A stretch of 64,000 nucleotides of DNA from an uncultured Bacteroidales bacterium (GTDB taxonomy: Bacteria > Bacteroidota > Bacteroidia > Bacteroidales > UBA932): assembly GCA_900317845.1 (NCBI GenBank), contig ONII01000001.1, positions 62,001-126,000 on the forward strand, given 5' to 3'. Shown piece after piece: positions 26,480 through 35,603 of this stretch. A program made the translations under genes and the position numbers. How positions within the stretch are numbered: position 1 is the stretch's first letter; each line of letters begins with the position of its first letter. The notes beneath the pieces were generated by a model that was not told where the DNA came from, made no database searches, and saw only the letters and a program-made list of their open reading frames with translations.

Positions 26480-26487
26480 TAACTTTG
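26480..26487 (+). promoter_or_regulatory. Promoter -7 box of the MscS gene
   Basis: TAACTTTG, an exact TAnnTTTG match, in the short gap after the GH36 stop and 20 bases before ATG 26508. Confidence 0.6.
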
Positions 26488-26507
26488 CGGCTTTAATTGT
26501 CGAGAAC

Positions 26508-29183
26508 ATGAAGAAACGGAAACTCCTTAGCACGCTCGTCTTGCTGCTTGCCATCGCCGTCCCCGCCTTGGCCGTATTTACCGGAATGGGCCTGGACGCC
26601 ACCCTGTCCAACCTTCGCCGTGAACTGTATCACGAATACAAGCGGATAGACAGCACCCGGGAAGAGCAGCGGGAAACCTACGAGATTCAGCACCAGAAGA
26701 TGGTGGACATCGTCAAAAAGTGCAACGACCTGTCCCTGATGCTGTACTCCCAGAAACAGGAATACGCCTTTGACATCAGTTATGCGCTGGAGAAGGTAAG
26801 CAGTGAGTACGAAGACTTCAACAAGAACCGCACCCCGTACGACCGCATTGTGTTCTCCCTGGATGTGGAGATTAACCGCTATGCGCGCCTCATCGAGTCC
26901 CTGCGCCGTCTTCCGCCGGAGCTTCTGGACGTAGAAGTGGTGCCGGACAGCCTGGCCTACCACAACGACTCCCTGGATGTGCATCTGCTGCAAAACGAGA
27001 GTCTCCTGGAGCAAAACCTGCACGAGCAGGTGGAAACCGTCGTAGCCATGAACGCCGCCGCGCAGCAGGACACCGTTACTAGCGAGGCCGGTACGCCGGC
27101 GTTTATCCTGAGCGAGATTGGCCAGGCCGACCGCGACTCCTGCCTGCTGTACGCATCGGAGCTCCTGAAAATGTATGCCCAGACGCGGGAACTGGTGATG
27201 GCGGACAGCACCCATTACCGGGAAGCCCGCCTGCGGATGGAAGAATCCTATAACTACGCCCGGGAATACTATGATATCATTGAAGACAAAGTATTTGTAG
27301 AGGGGCAGACACCCTGGTTCACCATTCTCTCCGAGCCCGGAAGATACTGGAAAAAGGTCCGCAGGGACATGAGCGAGAAATACAGTTTCTCCGACATCTG
27401 GCAGGCGCTGACCAGCAAGGAAGCCAACTATACCGACGAGGAGATTTCCAATAACACCCGACTCATCAACTCGGCCAGAATTTACTGGCTCATCATGTAT
27501 GTCCTGGTCTTCTTCCTCCTGTGGGGCCTGTCCGCCCTGGTGATGTGGCCTGCGTACAAATTCATCAAGCCGCTGAAAAAGCGGGTGGCCAAAGAGCAAA
27601 AGCGCTACCTGGCGCTGCTGCTGGGCTGTGTCGTGTTCTTTATCCTGAGCTACGAGAGCGTCGAAGACGACACCGCGCGCAAGGCTATCAGCATCATGCA
27701 CACGTTCCTGGGCCTGCTGATGGCCATCTATGCGGCCCTCCTCATCCGGCTGGAACCCGCCAAGCTCTCCCGCAGTGTCCGGATATACCTGCCCACTATT
27801 TTCACGGCCCTGTTTGTCATCAGTTGCCGGGTGCTGTTTGTGCCCAATTCCTTCATGAACCTGTTCTTCCCGCCCCTGCTCCTGGGAATGGCGCTGTGGC
27901 AGTTCGTCGCCAACTTGCAAAACGGCGGAAAGGCAGACAGGACAGACGCCATCATTGGCTGGATTTCCTTCGCCATTACGGCCGTTGCCGTCATTATCGG
28001 TTTGGTGGGTTACATCTTCATGGCCCTCATCATCCTGGTATGGTGGTACTTCCAACTGGCCCTGATCCTGATGATTGCCTCTATCTGGGAACTGCTGCTC
28101 CTGTACAAGGAGAAACGGCTGAACAAGCGTATGGAGGCCTACGACGCCAAAATCACTTACGTATCCGGACAGGACAAGAAAAAACTGCTTTTCGGTGCCA
28201 GCTGGTTCTACGACCTCATCCGTGAGGTCATCATCCCCCTGATGGCCCTGAGCTCCCTGCCCATCTGCGCCTATTGGGCCCTGGGCGTGTTCGAATTCAG
28301 GGACCTGTACCTGTCCATCTTCGAGAAGCCCTTCCTGAGCCAGGGCGAATTCCAGGTTTCCATTTTCAGCATCCTCTTCCTTATAGAGATGTTCCTGGTG
28401 TTCCGTTACCTGAACAAAGCCATCCACGTGCTGTGGCAGGTCCTTGCCTACCGCCGCTACCTTCGCAAGCACGAGATACAGACCGTGCGCACCAACGAGA
28501 TTAACCTTTCCCTGGGCAACAGCCTCATCAGCGTATTTATCTGGTTTGTGTATGCCGACCTTTTCATTGTGACGCTGAACATCCCCACGGGGGCCCTGGG
28601 CCTTATTGCCGGCGGCCTCAGTGCCGGTGTGGGTCTTGCCTTGAAGGATATCATCAACAACTTCATTTATGGTATCCAGCTCATGGGCGGACGCCTCAGG
28701 GTGGGCGACATGATTGAATGCGACGGCATCCGCGGCAAGGTGGCTTCCGTCAGTTACCAGACCACCCAGATTCAGTCCGTGGGCGAGGTGATTATCTCCT
28801 TTACCAACACCGCTCTCTTTAACAAGAACTTCAAGAACCTCACGCGCGGCAGCGCCTACGAGTATGTGAGCGTGCCGGTAGACGTAAGCTACGGTACAGA
28901 TATCCAGAAAGTGCGCGAGCTGCTCATCGAGGCCAGTCAACAACTCCAAGGCAAGGACAAGTATGGCCGCGACATCGTGGATCCCAATCGCGGGGTCAGC
29001 GTGGGGCTTTCCGAATTTGGAGACAGCGGCATCACCGTGGCCCTCAAGCAGTTTGTACTGGTAGAGGAACGGTGGGGCTATGCCAACCGCGCCCGCGAGC
29101 TCATCTACAATGTGTTGAATGAAAACGGCATCACCATCCCGTTCCCGCAGTGCGACGTACACATGATTCCGGAAGGGAAATAA
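26508..29183 (+). CDS. MscS-family mechanosensitive channel with large periplasmic domain
   Basis: 891 residues. A signal/anchor helix (about 6-26) is followed by about 300 residues of charged, coiled-coil-prone periplasmic sequence, then a cluster of membrane segments (first near 328-350, IYWLIMYVLVFFLLWGLSALV) and the MscS core at about 665-870: the pore-lining helix with GALGLIAGGLSAGVGLALKD, the beta domain RVGDMIECDGIRGKV, and a mixed C-terminal domain. Likely releases solutes on osmotic downshock; its size resembles MscK/YbdG-type variants. It has its own promoter and a strong bidirectional terminator behind it, so it is not part of the PUL. Confidence 0.88.
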   Translation: MKKRKLLSTLVLLLAIAVPALAVFTGMGLDATLSNLRRELYHEYKRIDSTREEQRETYEIQHQKMVDIVKKCNDLSLMLYSQKQEYAFDISYALEKVSSEYEDFNKNRTPYDRIVFSLDVEINRYARLIESLRRLPPELLDVEVVPDSLAYHNDSLDVHLLQNESLLEQNLHEQVETVVAMNAAAQQDTVTSEAGTPAFILSEIGQADRDSCLLYASELLKMYAQTRELVMADSTHYREARLRMEESYNYAREYYDIIEDKVFVEGQTPWFTILSEPGRYWKKVRRDMSEKYSFSDIWQALTSKEANYTDEEISNNTRLINSARIYWLIMYVLVFFLLWGLSALVMWPAYKFIKPLKKRVAKEQKRYLALLLGCVVFFILSYESVEDDTARKAISIMHTFLGLLMAIYAALLIRLEPAKLSRSVRIYLPTIFTALFVISCRVLFVPNSFMNLFFPPLLLGMALWQFVANLQNGGKADRTDAIIGWISFAITAVAVIIGLVGYIFMALIILVWWYFQLALILMIASIWELLLLYKEKRLNKRMEAYDAKITYVSGQDKKKLLFGASWFYDLIREVIIPLMALSSLPICAYWALGVFEFRDLYLSIFEKPFLSQGEFQVSIFSILFLIEMFLVFRYLNKAIHVLWQVLAYRRYLRKHEIQTVRTNEINLSLGNSLISVFIWFVYADLFIVTLNIPTGALGLIAGGLSAGVGLALKDIINNFIYGIQLMGGRLRVGDMIECDGIRGKVASVSYQTTQIQSVGEVIISFTNTALFNKNFKNLTRGSAYEYVSVPVDVSYGTDIQKVRELLIEASQQLQGKDKYGRDIVDPNRGVSVGLSEFGDSGITVALKQFVLVEERWGYANRARELIYNVLNENGITIPFPQCDVHMIPEGK

Positions 29184-29187
29184 CGAA

Positions 29188-29224
29188 AAAAGAGTCCCCG
29201 GCGCCTTGGCCGGGGATTCTTTTT
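29188..29224. terminator. Bidirectional intrinsic terminator
   Basis: Stem TCCCCGGC (29195-29202) with GCCGGGGA (29209-29216) and loop of 6, flanked by an A-run on the left and a T-run on the right. It serves the convergent MscS and DUF4783 genes. Confidence 0.85.
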
Positions 29225-29681
29225 AATACGCCGTTTGGCGCGAGATATTCAGCTGCTGGATTTTGTAGGGATCGCCGCCGGAAGACGTGGCGTAAATGGT
29301 TACCTGGAACAGTTCCCCTCCGGCATTGAGCTGGCCAATCATGTATTTCTTGTTGGCCTCCGAGGCTTTGTGCGTAACCGTGAAAGAGCGGGGCGTATTG
29401 GCCTCAAAGAAGCTGCGGAGGATTTCACGGGCCTGTTTTTTGGAACAGTTGCGGGACGACGAGATAATGGTGACGTCCAGATTGTCTGCGAACCAGGAGG
29501 AAAGCGAAGCGGCGTCCCCTGCGGCCATATACTTGGTAATGGAGGAGAAGACCGCAAAACCGTCGTCCTGTTTGAGGCGCTGGGCCTGCACGCTGGTGGT
29601 AAAGAAAGACTGCGCATGCGCCGTATAGCCCGCGCCCAAGAGGGCACCGGCTACCAGGAGCATATGGAATCTTTGTTTCAC
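29223..29681 (-). CDS. DUF4783 secreted protein
   Basis: About 152 residues if started at GTG 29681, which gives a basic N-terminus and signal peptide ending AHAQ; ATG 29663 (shorter) and TTG 29699 (longer) are in frame. The mature part matches the Bacteroidota DUF4783 family, an NTF2/SnoaL-like small fold: SITKYMAAGDAASLSSWF, NLDVTIISSSRNCSKKQA and a C-terminal YKIQQLNI. Function is unknown; the fold is often used for lipid or small-ligand binding. It is convergent with MscS and divergent from rlmH. Confidence 0.75.
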   Translation of the reverse strand: MKQRFHMLLVAGALLGAGYTAHAQSFFTTSVQAQRLKQDDGFAVFSSITKYMAAGDAASLSSWFADNLDVTIISSSRNCSKKQAREILRSFFEANTPRSFTVTHKASEANKKYMIGQLNAGGELFQVTIYATSSGGDPYKIQQLNISRQTAY

Positions 29682-29716
29682 CAACGGTTTATCTTGCAAA
29701 TTCCGCGCCGAATTGT

Positions 29717-29724
29717 TACTTTTG
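29717..29724 (+). promoter_or_regulatory. Promoter -7 box of rlmH
   Basis: TACTTTTG (TAnnTTTG), only 7 bases before ATG 29732, so the transcript should be nearly leaderless. A CTTG sequence 20 bases upstream is the likely -33 element. Confidence 0.6.
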
Positions 29725-29731
29725 TGACGAT

Positions 29732-30205
29732 ATGAACATTATTCTTGTGACGGTTGGGAAAACCGACGTGAAATGGGTAAAGGAAGGCCTGGATTTGTAC
29801 ACGTCCCGGCTCAAGCACTATGTGCCCTTTTCCGTAACGGAAATACCGGAACTCAAGAAAGTATCGGCCCTTACCCAGCAGCAAATCAAGGAGAAGGAAG
29901 GAGAGCTCATCCTGAGGCAAGTGGGCCAGGGAGACACGCTGATCCTTCTGGATGAGCACGGGACGGAGTTCCGCAGCCTGGAATTTGCCGCGTTCATGGA
30001 AAAGCAGCTTGCCGCCGGCGGGCGCAACCTCATTTTTACGATCGGCGGTGCCTACGGTTTTTCCGACGCCGTGTACGCGCGCGCCCAAGGAAAGATTTCC
30101 CTCTCAAAAATGACTTTCTCACACCAGATGGTACGCACGATATTTGCAGAACAGCTGTACCGTGCGTTCACCATCCTGAAAGGTGAACCCTACCACCATG
30201 AATAA
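29732..30205 (+). CDS. rlmH: 23S rRNA pseudouridine-1915 N3-methyltransferase
   Basis: 157-residue SPOUT-class methyltransferase that methylates N3 of pseudouridine 1915 in helix 69 of 23S rRNA, using S-adenosylmethionine as a homodimer. Full-length for the family (about 155-160). Visible motifs are the LLDEHGTEFRSLEFA segment, the AdoMet-binding knot FTIGGAYGFSDAVY (about 102-115) and the C-terminal KMTFSHQMVRTIFAEQLYRA with ILKGEPYHH. The downstream histidine kinase start overlaps its 3' end by 8 bases, linking an rRNA-modification gene to a sensor. Confidence 0.95.
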   Translation: MNIILVTVGKTDVKWVKEGLDLYTSRLKHYVPFSVTEIPELKKVSALTQQQIKEKEGELILRQVGQGDTLILLDEHGTEFRSLEFAAFMEKQLAAGGRNLIFTIGGAYGFSDAVYARAQGKISLSKMTFSHQMVRTIFAEQLYRAFTILKGEPYHHE

Positions 30206-33200
30206 AACCAGACACATCCGGCTGTGGTCCGGCGTCGTGCTCATTGCCGTCGCCGTAGCGGTGTTTGCCGCCTCTTTCTTCACGGGCGGCCGGAGCAACG
30301 TAGAGCTGGCCGCAGAGGAGATGGGCCACCGGGTAGAAAAACGCCTCAACATCCTGGACCACTTCATCGACAAGGGATTACATACCAGCGTGAGCGAATG
30401 GATGGCGCTGGACGGCCTGCCGGAAGACATGGTGGTGTACCGCTACGTAGAAGACACCCTGCAAAGCTGGGCCAACCAGTTCCCCATCCGCAGTGACGAT
30501 ATTCGGCCGCAAACCCTGGTGAACCGGCTGGGAGACAGCCGGGGCAATTTTTCATCGCCCCTGAAAGACGCCACGGAGGAACTCCATTACGTGAACCACG
30601 GGCCCAAATGGTACCTGGAAAAGAAGGTGCAGGGGGACGACTGCACCATCATCGCCGGCCTGGAGATTGTGAACGAGCTGCAAGCCGGCTCGCTCAACGG
30701 CATCAACCGGCACTTCGGGGCCGACCAACACTACACCGTCCGGCCGCTCTCGGAAGGCACCGGGGCATCGGTGACGGTCGGCGGCACGCCGCTTTTCAAG
30801 CTCACCGCAGAAACCCTCTCGGAAAGCAGCCAGCGGCATTCCACCCTGCTGTGGATAGCCCTGGGGCTGCTTATCGTGGGCCTGGTGCTTCTTCTGGTGT
30901 CCCATCCCACGCTCTCCACCCTGGGCGTCACCGTGCTGCTGCAGGCCTGTGCCCTCACCGGCATGTACCTGTACGGACGCGGACTCAGCGCCTCCACCCA
31001 GCTGTTTTCTCCCCTGCTGTACGCAGACGGTCCCCTGTTCTACTCGCTGGGCGCCGTCCTGCTGGTGAACCTGGGCATTACGCTGCTGGTGCTGGATGTG
31101 TATCTGGTCCGATGGACCCTCCTCAAGGCCCTCAGAGAAAAGCACCGTCCGGTGCTGCAAGGAGTGCTCGTAGCGGTCCTGGTCCTTATGACCGCGGCCA
31201 TCTGCACGTACATGCACCTGATTTTCCGCAGCATTACCGTCAACTCCAGCATCAACCTGGAGCTATATAAGGTGGGGCTCATCAGCGGCTACACGGCCAC
31301 CGTATACCTGTCGTTCCTGGCCCTGTCCATTGCAATTCCCTTGCTGCTGCAAATGCTCTCGCCCCTTGTGCGTTCGCTTACGGGCCTCCGCTACGACATG
31401 TTCTCTGCCGGCGGGCGCGTGTGCTACGCCTTTGTTGTGGGCGTGTACTTTGTGGTGGCATCGTCCTATTTTGGCTTCCAGAAGGAGCAGCGGCGCGTAG
31501 ACGTGTGGGCCAACCGCCTGGCCATGGACCGCGATATTGCCCTGGAAATCCAGCTTCGGAGCGTGGAAAACGCCATTGCGGCAGACCCCATGATTGGCGC
31601 CCTGTCGGTCATCGAAAGCAGCGCCGGCATCATCCAGGGCCGCCTGGTGAGCGCCTACATGGGCCGCATTTCACAGGACTACGACATTGCCGTGCAGCTT
31701 CCGGACGACGTAAGCGCCACCGCCCTGTTCCAGGACCGCATCCGGAGCGGCGTACGGCTGGGCGAGAATTCCCACTTCTTTTACAGTACAATAGGCAGCG
31801 GACGCACCTCCTATACCGGCCTGTTCACCTATTATGTGAAGGACAAGGGCGCGCACTCGGTGCTGGTGACGGTGGAATCCAAGCACAACCGCGAGGACCG
31901 CGGCTACCTGAGCCTCCTGGGCATCGCAGACCCGGGACGCGTGTCGCTGCCGCCGGTGTACTCCTGGGCCAAATACGTGGATGGCCGCCTGGTGCAGTAC
32001 AAGGGCCTGTATCCTTACCCCACCGTTTATTCAGACCGCCTTAAAGTACTGGAAAGCAATGCCGTAGCGCATGTAGACCTGGAAGGCTGGTGCCACTTTA
32101 TGCACAATGTGTCGGAAGGGGAAATCATTGTGCTTTCCCGCCCCAGCACCGAATGGCTGTATTATGTGGTGGAGGGCTTCCTCTTTGCCATCCTGGCCTT
32201 CCTGCTGCTCTCTATCCTCACCTGGCGTCCGCGCGGCAGCGGAGAAAAACGCTACTACCAGACACGGATCAGCCTGGTGATGTACCTTTCGCTCCTGGTC
32301 ACGCTGGTGGCCATGGCCGGCTTCTCCGTCTGGTTTGTCTACAAGCGCAACAATGCCGATATGGAAAGCATCATGACCTCGCGCATCAATGCGCTGCAGG
32401 GCATGTTGCAGGAGCGCCTGCGGCAGGTGGAAGACCCGGAAGAGGTGCGTACCACGGCCGTTCTGGCGACGGTGGAAGGCGTGGGGAACAACCTCAAGTG
32501 CGACATCTCCCTCTTCGACCTTTCGGGGCGCGTAGTCATGAGCACCACCCCGGAAGTGTACGACCGCATGATTCTGGGACACCGGCTGGACGATGCCGCC
32601 TACAAGGAAATCATGTACAGCCACAAGCGCTTTTACATGCACCGGGAACGGGCGGGCCGGCGCAGCTACTATGCCCTGTACGCCCCTGTGATGAACAGCA
32701 GCGGCCGCATGGTGGCCATTGTATCGTCCCCCTTCACCGACATCACCCACGACCTGGAGACGGAGGCCATCCTGCACATTGCCACCGTCATTACCATTTT
32801 CCTGCTGCTCCTGATGATTTCCCGCTTTGTCACCTTTGAAGTGGTGAGCAGGATGTTCCGCCCCATCGCGGAGCTGCGCCGGAAGATGACCGTAACGGAT
32901 GTAGATCACCTGGAGCCGCTGGAATACAACCAGGAGGACGAAATTACGCCCCTGGTGCAGGCCTATAACCGCATGGTGCGGGATCTGGGCGAGAGCTCCC
33001 GCCGCCTGGCGCAGGTGGAGCGCGACAAAGCCTGGACGGACATGGCGCGGCGCGTGGCGCACGACCTCAAAAACCCGCTCACGCCCATCAAACTGCAGCT
33101 CCAGATGCTCATGCGCATGAAAGCCACCGGCAACCCCGCCTGGCAGGAGCGCTTTGACGAAGTGGCGCAAACAGTTCTGTATCATGTAGATTTGCTGGCC

Positions 33201-33695
33201 GACTCCGCCGACCAGTTCTCCACTTTCGCCAAGATGTACGACCAAAAAGCGGAGCGCCTGGACCTGGATGCCCTTATCCGGCAGGAAGTGGACCTGTTTG
33301 ACTCCAGGGACGACCTTCAGCTGGACTATTTCGGCCTCTCCGGGGCCTATGTAATGGCGCCGCGCCCGCAGCTCACCCGCGTGGTGGTGAACCTCCTTAC
33401 CAACGCCATCCAGGCCATCGACGGGAACGCGGGCGACAAACGCCTGGTGGTGTCGCTGCGCAACGCCACCGAAGACGGCTTCTACGACATTGTGGTAGAG
33501 GACAACGGCCCGGGAGTGGACGCCGCCAACCAGGACAAGATTTTTACGCCGGACTTCACCACCAAAACCAGCGGGAGCGGCCTGGGGCTGGCCATTTGCC
33601 GGCGCATTGTGGACCACTGCGGCGGGTCCATTTCCTACAGCAAGTCCTTCAACCTGGGCGGTGCCTGCTTCACGGTGAAATACCCCAAGGCATAG
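30198..33695 (+). CDS. NtrY-like membrane sensor histidine kinase
   Basis: 1165-residue kinase; ATG 30198 is preferred over GTG 30183. An N-terminal membrane anchor and periplasmic region, a block of several transmembrane segments (about 215-400), a second extracytoplasmic sensor region (about 420-660), two further membrane segments, HAMP (about 885-935, FRPIAELRRKM), then the transmitter. The phospho-acceptor is His955 in RRVAHDLKNPLTPIKL, the N-box LLTNAIQAID, G1 EDNGPGVD and G2 GSGLGLAICRRIV. The NPLTPI H-box is typical of NtrY kinases. Partner: the NtrC-type regulator 46 bases downstream. The stimulus is unknown; the large membrane part suggests envelope sensing. Confidence 0.9.
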   Translation: MNKTRHIRLWSGVVLIAVAVAVFAASFFTGGRSNVELAAEEMGHRVEKRLNILDHFIDKGLHTSVSEWMALDGLPEDMVVYRYVEDTLQSWANQFPIRSDDIRPQTLVNRLGDSRGNFSSPLKDATEELHYVNHGPKWYLEKKVQGDDCTIIAGLEIVNELQAGSLNGINRHFGADQHYTVRPLSEGTGASVTVGGTPLFKLTAETLSESSQRHSTLLWIALGLLIVGLVLLLVSHPTLSTLGVTVLLQACALTGMYLYGRGLSASTQLFSPLLYADGPLFYSLGAVLLVNLGITLLVLDVYLVRWTLLKALREKHRPVLQGVLVAVLVLMTAAICTYMHLIFRSITVNSSINLELYKVGLISGYTATVYLSFLALSIAIPLLLQMLSPLVRSLTGLRYDMFSAGGRVCYAFVVGVYFVVASSYFGFQKEQRRVDVWANRLAMDRDIALEIQLRSVENAIAADPMIGALSVIESSAGIIQGRLVSAYMGRISQDYDIAVQLPDDVSATALFQDRIRSGVRLGENSHFFYSTIGSGRTSYTGLFTYYVKDKGAHSVLVTVESKHNREDRGYLSLLGIADPGRVSLPPVYSWAKYVDGRLVQYKGLYPYPTVYSDRLKVLESNAVAHVDLEGWCHFMHNVSEGEIIVLSRPSTEWLYYVVEGFLFAILAFLLLSILTWRPRGSGEKRYYQTRISLVMYLSLLVTLVAMAGFSVWFVYKRNNADMESIMTSRINALQGMLQERLRQVEDPEEVRTTAVLATVEGVGNNLKCDISLFDLSGRVVMSTTPEVYDRMILGHRLDDAAYKEIMYSHKRFYMHRERAGRRSYYALYAPVMNSSGRMVAIVSSPFTDITHDLETEAILHIATVITIFLLLLMISRFVTFEVVSRMFRPIAELRRKMTVTDVDHLEPLEYNQEDEITPLVQAYNRMVRDLGESSRRLAQVERDKAWTDMARRVAHDLKNPLTPIKLQLQMLMRMKATGNPAWQERFDEVAQTVLYHVDLLADSADQFSTFAKMYDQKAERLDLDALIRQEVDLFDSRDDLQLDYFGLSGAYVMAPRPQLTRVVVNLLTNAIQAIDGNAGDKRLVVSLRNATEDGFYDIVVEDNGPGVDAANQDKIFTPDFTTKTSGSGLGLAICRRIVDHCGGSISYSKSFNLGGACFTVKYPKA

Positions 33696-33715
33696 GGGGT
33701 TTGCAAAAAAATGAA

Positions 33716-33723
33716 TATATTTG
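33716..33723 (+). promoter_or_regulatory. Possible internal promoter -7 box before the response regulator
   Basis: TATATTTG in the 46-base gap between kinase and regulator, 18 bases before ATG 33742. No well-placed -33 box, so it is a weak candidate. Confidence 0.4.
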
Positions 33724-33741
33724 TAGAAAGATACTGAGACG

Positions 33742-34890
33742 ATGAAAGTTCTGATTGTAGACGACGAACGGGCCATCCGTTACTCCCTCAAGGAAATCCT
33801 GGAAATGGAAGGTTACCAGGTAGAGGCCGCAGAAAACGGCAAGGAAGGCCTGGAGAAGGCAGAAAAAGAAAAGTACGACGCCATCTTCTGCGACATCAAA
33901 ATGCCGGAGATGGACGGAACGGAGATGCTGGGGAAACTCATCGAGGACGGCGTGGAAACGCCGGTTGTCATGATTTCCGGCCATGCCGATATTTCCACGG
34001 CGGTGGACTGCATCAAAAAGGGCGCCTTCGACTTTATTGAAAAGCCGCTGGACCTGAACCGCATCCTGATTACCCTCAAAAACGCCACGGACAAGGCCAA
34101 GCTGGTCACCCAGACCAAAATCCTGAAAAAGAAGATTTACGGCCGGGAGATGATTGGAGCATCGGCCCCGGTGGAACACCTTCGGGAGATGATCGGCAAG
34201 GTGGCCCCCACCCAGGCCAGCGTGCTCATCACCGGGCCCAACGGTTCCGGTAAGGAACTGGTAGCCCAGAGCATTTACCAGCTCAGCGAGCGCTCCATGA
34301 TGCCCTTCGTGGAAGTGAACTGCGCCGCCATTCCGTCGGAACTCATTGACAGTGAACTGTTTGGCCACAAAAAAGGCTCCTTCACATCGGCCATCAAAGA
34401 CCACAAGGGCAAATTTGAGCAGGCAGACGGCGGCACCATTTTCCTGGACGAGATTGGCGACATGTCCCTGCCGGCGCAGGCCAAGGTGCTGCGCGTGCTG
34501 CAGGAGCGCAAGCTCACCCCGGTGGGCGGTGACAAAGAGATTACGGTGGACGTTCGCGTAATTGCCGCCACCAACAAAAACCTGCAGGAAGAGATTCAGA
34601 AGGGCAATTTCCGCGAAGACCTGTACCACAGGCTCAGCGTCATTGTCCTCAAGGTGCCGGCCCTGGATGCGCGCAAGGAGGACATCCCGCTCCTGATTGG
34701 CCATTTTTCCGAGCGCATCTGCGCAGAGAGCGGCAAACCCGTGCGGGAATTCTCGCCGGAGGCCATAAAACTGCTTACAGAGCGCGCCTGGCCCGGCAAC
34801 ATCCGTGAACTGCGCAACGTAGTGGAGCGCCTCCTTATCCTGGGCGGTTCTCCGGTCACGGCGCAAGACGTAAAAGACTATGTAATATGA
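33742..34890 (+). CDS. NtrC-family response regulator lacking GAFTGA and DNA-binding domain
   Basis: 382 residues. Receiver domain (1-120) with acidic pocket Asp7/Asp8, phospho-acceptor Asp51 and Lys101 in EKP. AAA+ domain (about 135-360): Walker A GPNGSGK (165-171), Walker B FLDE (234-237), sensor II-type region WPGNIRELRNVVERL. The sigma-54 contact loop reads GSFTSA (212-217) instead of GAFTGA, and the protein ends about 25 residues after the AAA+ lid, without the Fis-type helix-turn-helix of full NtrC proteins (usually 440-480 residues). It may thus act without classic enhancer binding, or work through protein contacts. Overlaps cmk by 4 bases (ATGA). Confidence 0.9.
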   Translation: MKVLIVDDERAIRYSLKEILEMEGYQVEAAENGKEGLEKAEKEKYDAIFCDIKMPEMDGTEMLGKLIEDGVETPVVMISGHADISTAVDCIKKGAFDFIEKPLDLNRILITLKNATDKAKLVTQTKILKKKIYGREMIGASAPVEHLREMIGKVAPTQASVLITGPNGSGKELVAQSIYQLSERSMMPFVEVNCAAIPSELIDSELFGHKKGSFTSAIKDHKGKFEQADGGTIFLDEIGDMSLPAQAKVLRVLQERKLTPVGGDKEITVDVRVIAATNKNLQEEIQKGNFREDLYHRLSVIVLKVPALDARKEDIPLLIGHFSERICAESGKPVREFSPEAIKLLTERAWPGNIRELRNVVERLLILGGSPVTAQDVKDYVI

Positions 34891-35603
34891 GCATTCCCGA
34901 TATCATCATTGCCGTAGACGGTTATTCATCGACCGGAAAAAGCACTTTCGCCAAAATGGTGGCTGCGGAGTTTGGCTTCCTGTATTTGGACAGCGGCGCC
35001 ATGTACCGCGGCGTGGCCCTTTGCACCCTGGAGGCGGGGCTCGCGCACGAGGATGCCACGTTTGACGAGCAAGGACTACAAGCCCTTCTGCCGTCGCTGG
35101 AGCTGCATTTCCGCCGGGAGGAGGGTGCCACGAAACTCTTCCTCGGGGACCGTTGTATTGAGGGCGAAATCCGCACGCTGGGCGTATCCAAGTTTGCCAG
35201 CCCGGTGAGCGCCCTGCCGTTTGTGCGCCATTTTGTGGACGATAAACTCCACGGTTTTGCCGCCGGGGGGCGCGTCATCATGGACGGCCGGGACATTGGC
35301 ACCACCGTTTTCCCCAACGCAGAGGTAAAGATTTTCATGACGGCGGAGCCCGCAGAGAGGGCCCGTCGGCGCTACGAAGAGCACCTTGCCAAGGGAGAAA
35401 ACGTAACGCTGGAGGAGGTTCGGGCCAATCTGGAAGAACGCGATTACCGGGATTCCCACCGGGAAACCTCGCCCCTCCGCCAGGCCGCAGACGCTTATGT
35501 GCTGGACAACACGCACATGACCCTGCACGAGGAACTGGTTTGGATGCTGGGCCTGCTGCAAGGAAAATTCGGCCTGCTGGAAAGCCCCGGTCTGTCATGG
35601 TAA
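34887..35603 (+). CDS. cmk: Cytidylate kinase
   Basis: 238-residue NMP kinase phosphorylating CMP and dCMP with ATP. P-loop GYSSTGKST (about 12-20), then FLYLDSGAMYRG (the CMP-binding SGAMYR motif), MDGRDIGTTVFPNAEVKIFMTA and LIDR-equivalent segment EERDYRDSHRETSPL. Length is normal for the family. Start overlaps the regulator stop (ATGA) and its end overlaps ispH by 7 bases, so kinase, regulator, cmk and ispH appear to form one transcriptional unit. Confidence 0.95.
   Translation: MSIPDIIIAVDGYSSTGKSTFAKMVAAEFGFLYLDSGAMYRGVALCTLEAGLAHEDATFDEQGLQALLPSLELHFRREEGATKLFLGDRCIEGEIRTLGVSKFASPVSALPFVRHFVDDKLHGFAAGGRVIMDGRDIGTTVFPNAEVKIFMTAEPAERARRRYEEHLAKGENVTLEEVRANLEERDYRDSHRETSPLRQAADAYVLDNTHMTLHEELVWMLGLLQGKFGLLESPGLSW

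Noticed and set aside
30552..31217. Antisense frame in the histidine kinase
   Set aside because: Shadow of a kinase membrane region; His/Gln/Gly-rich translation without signals.
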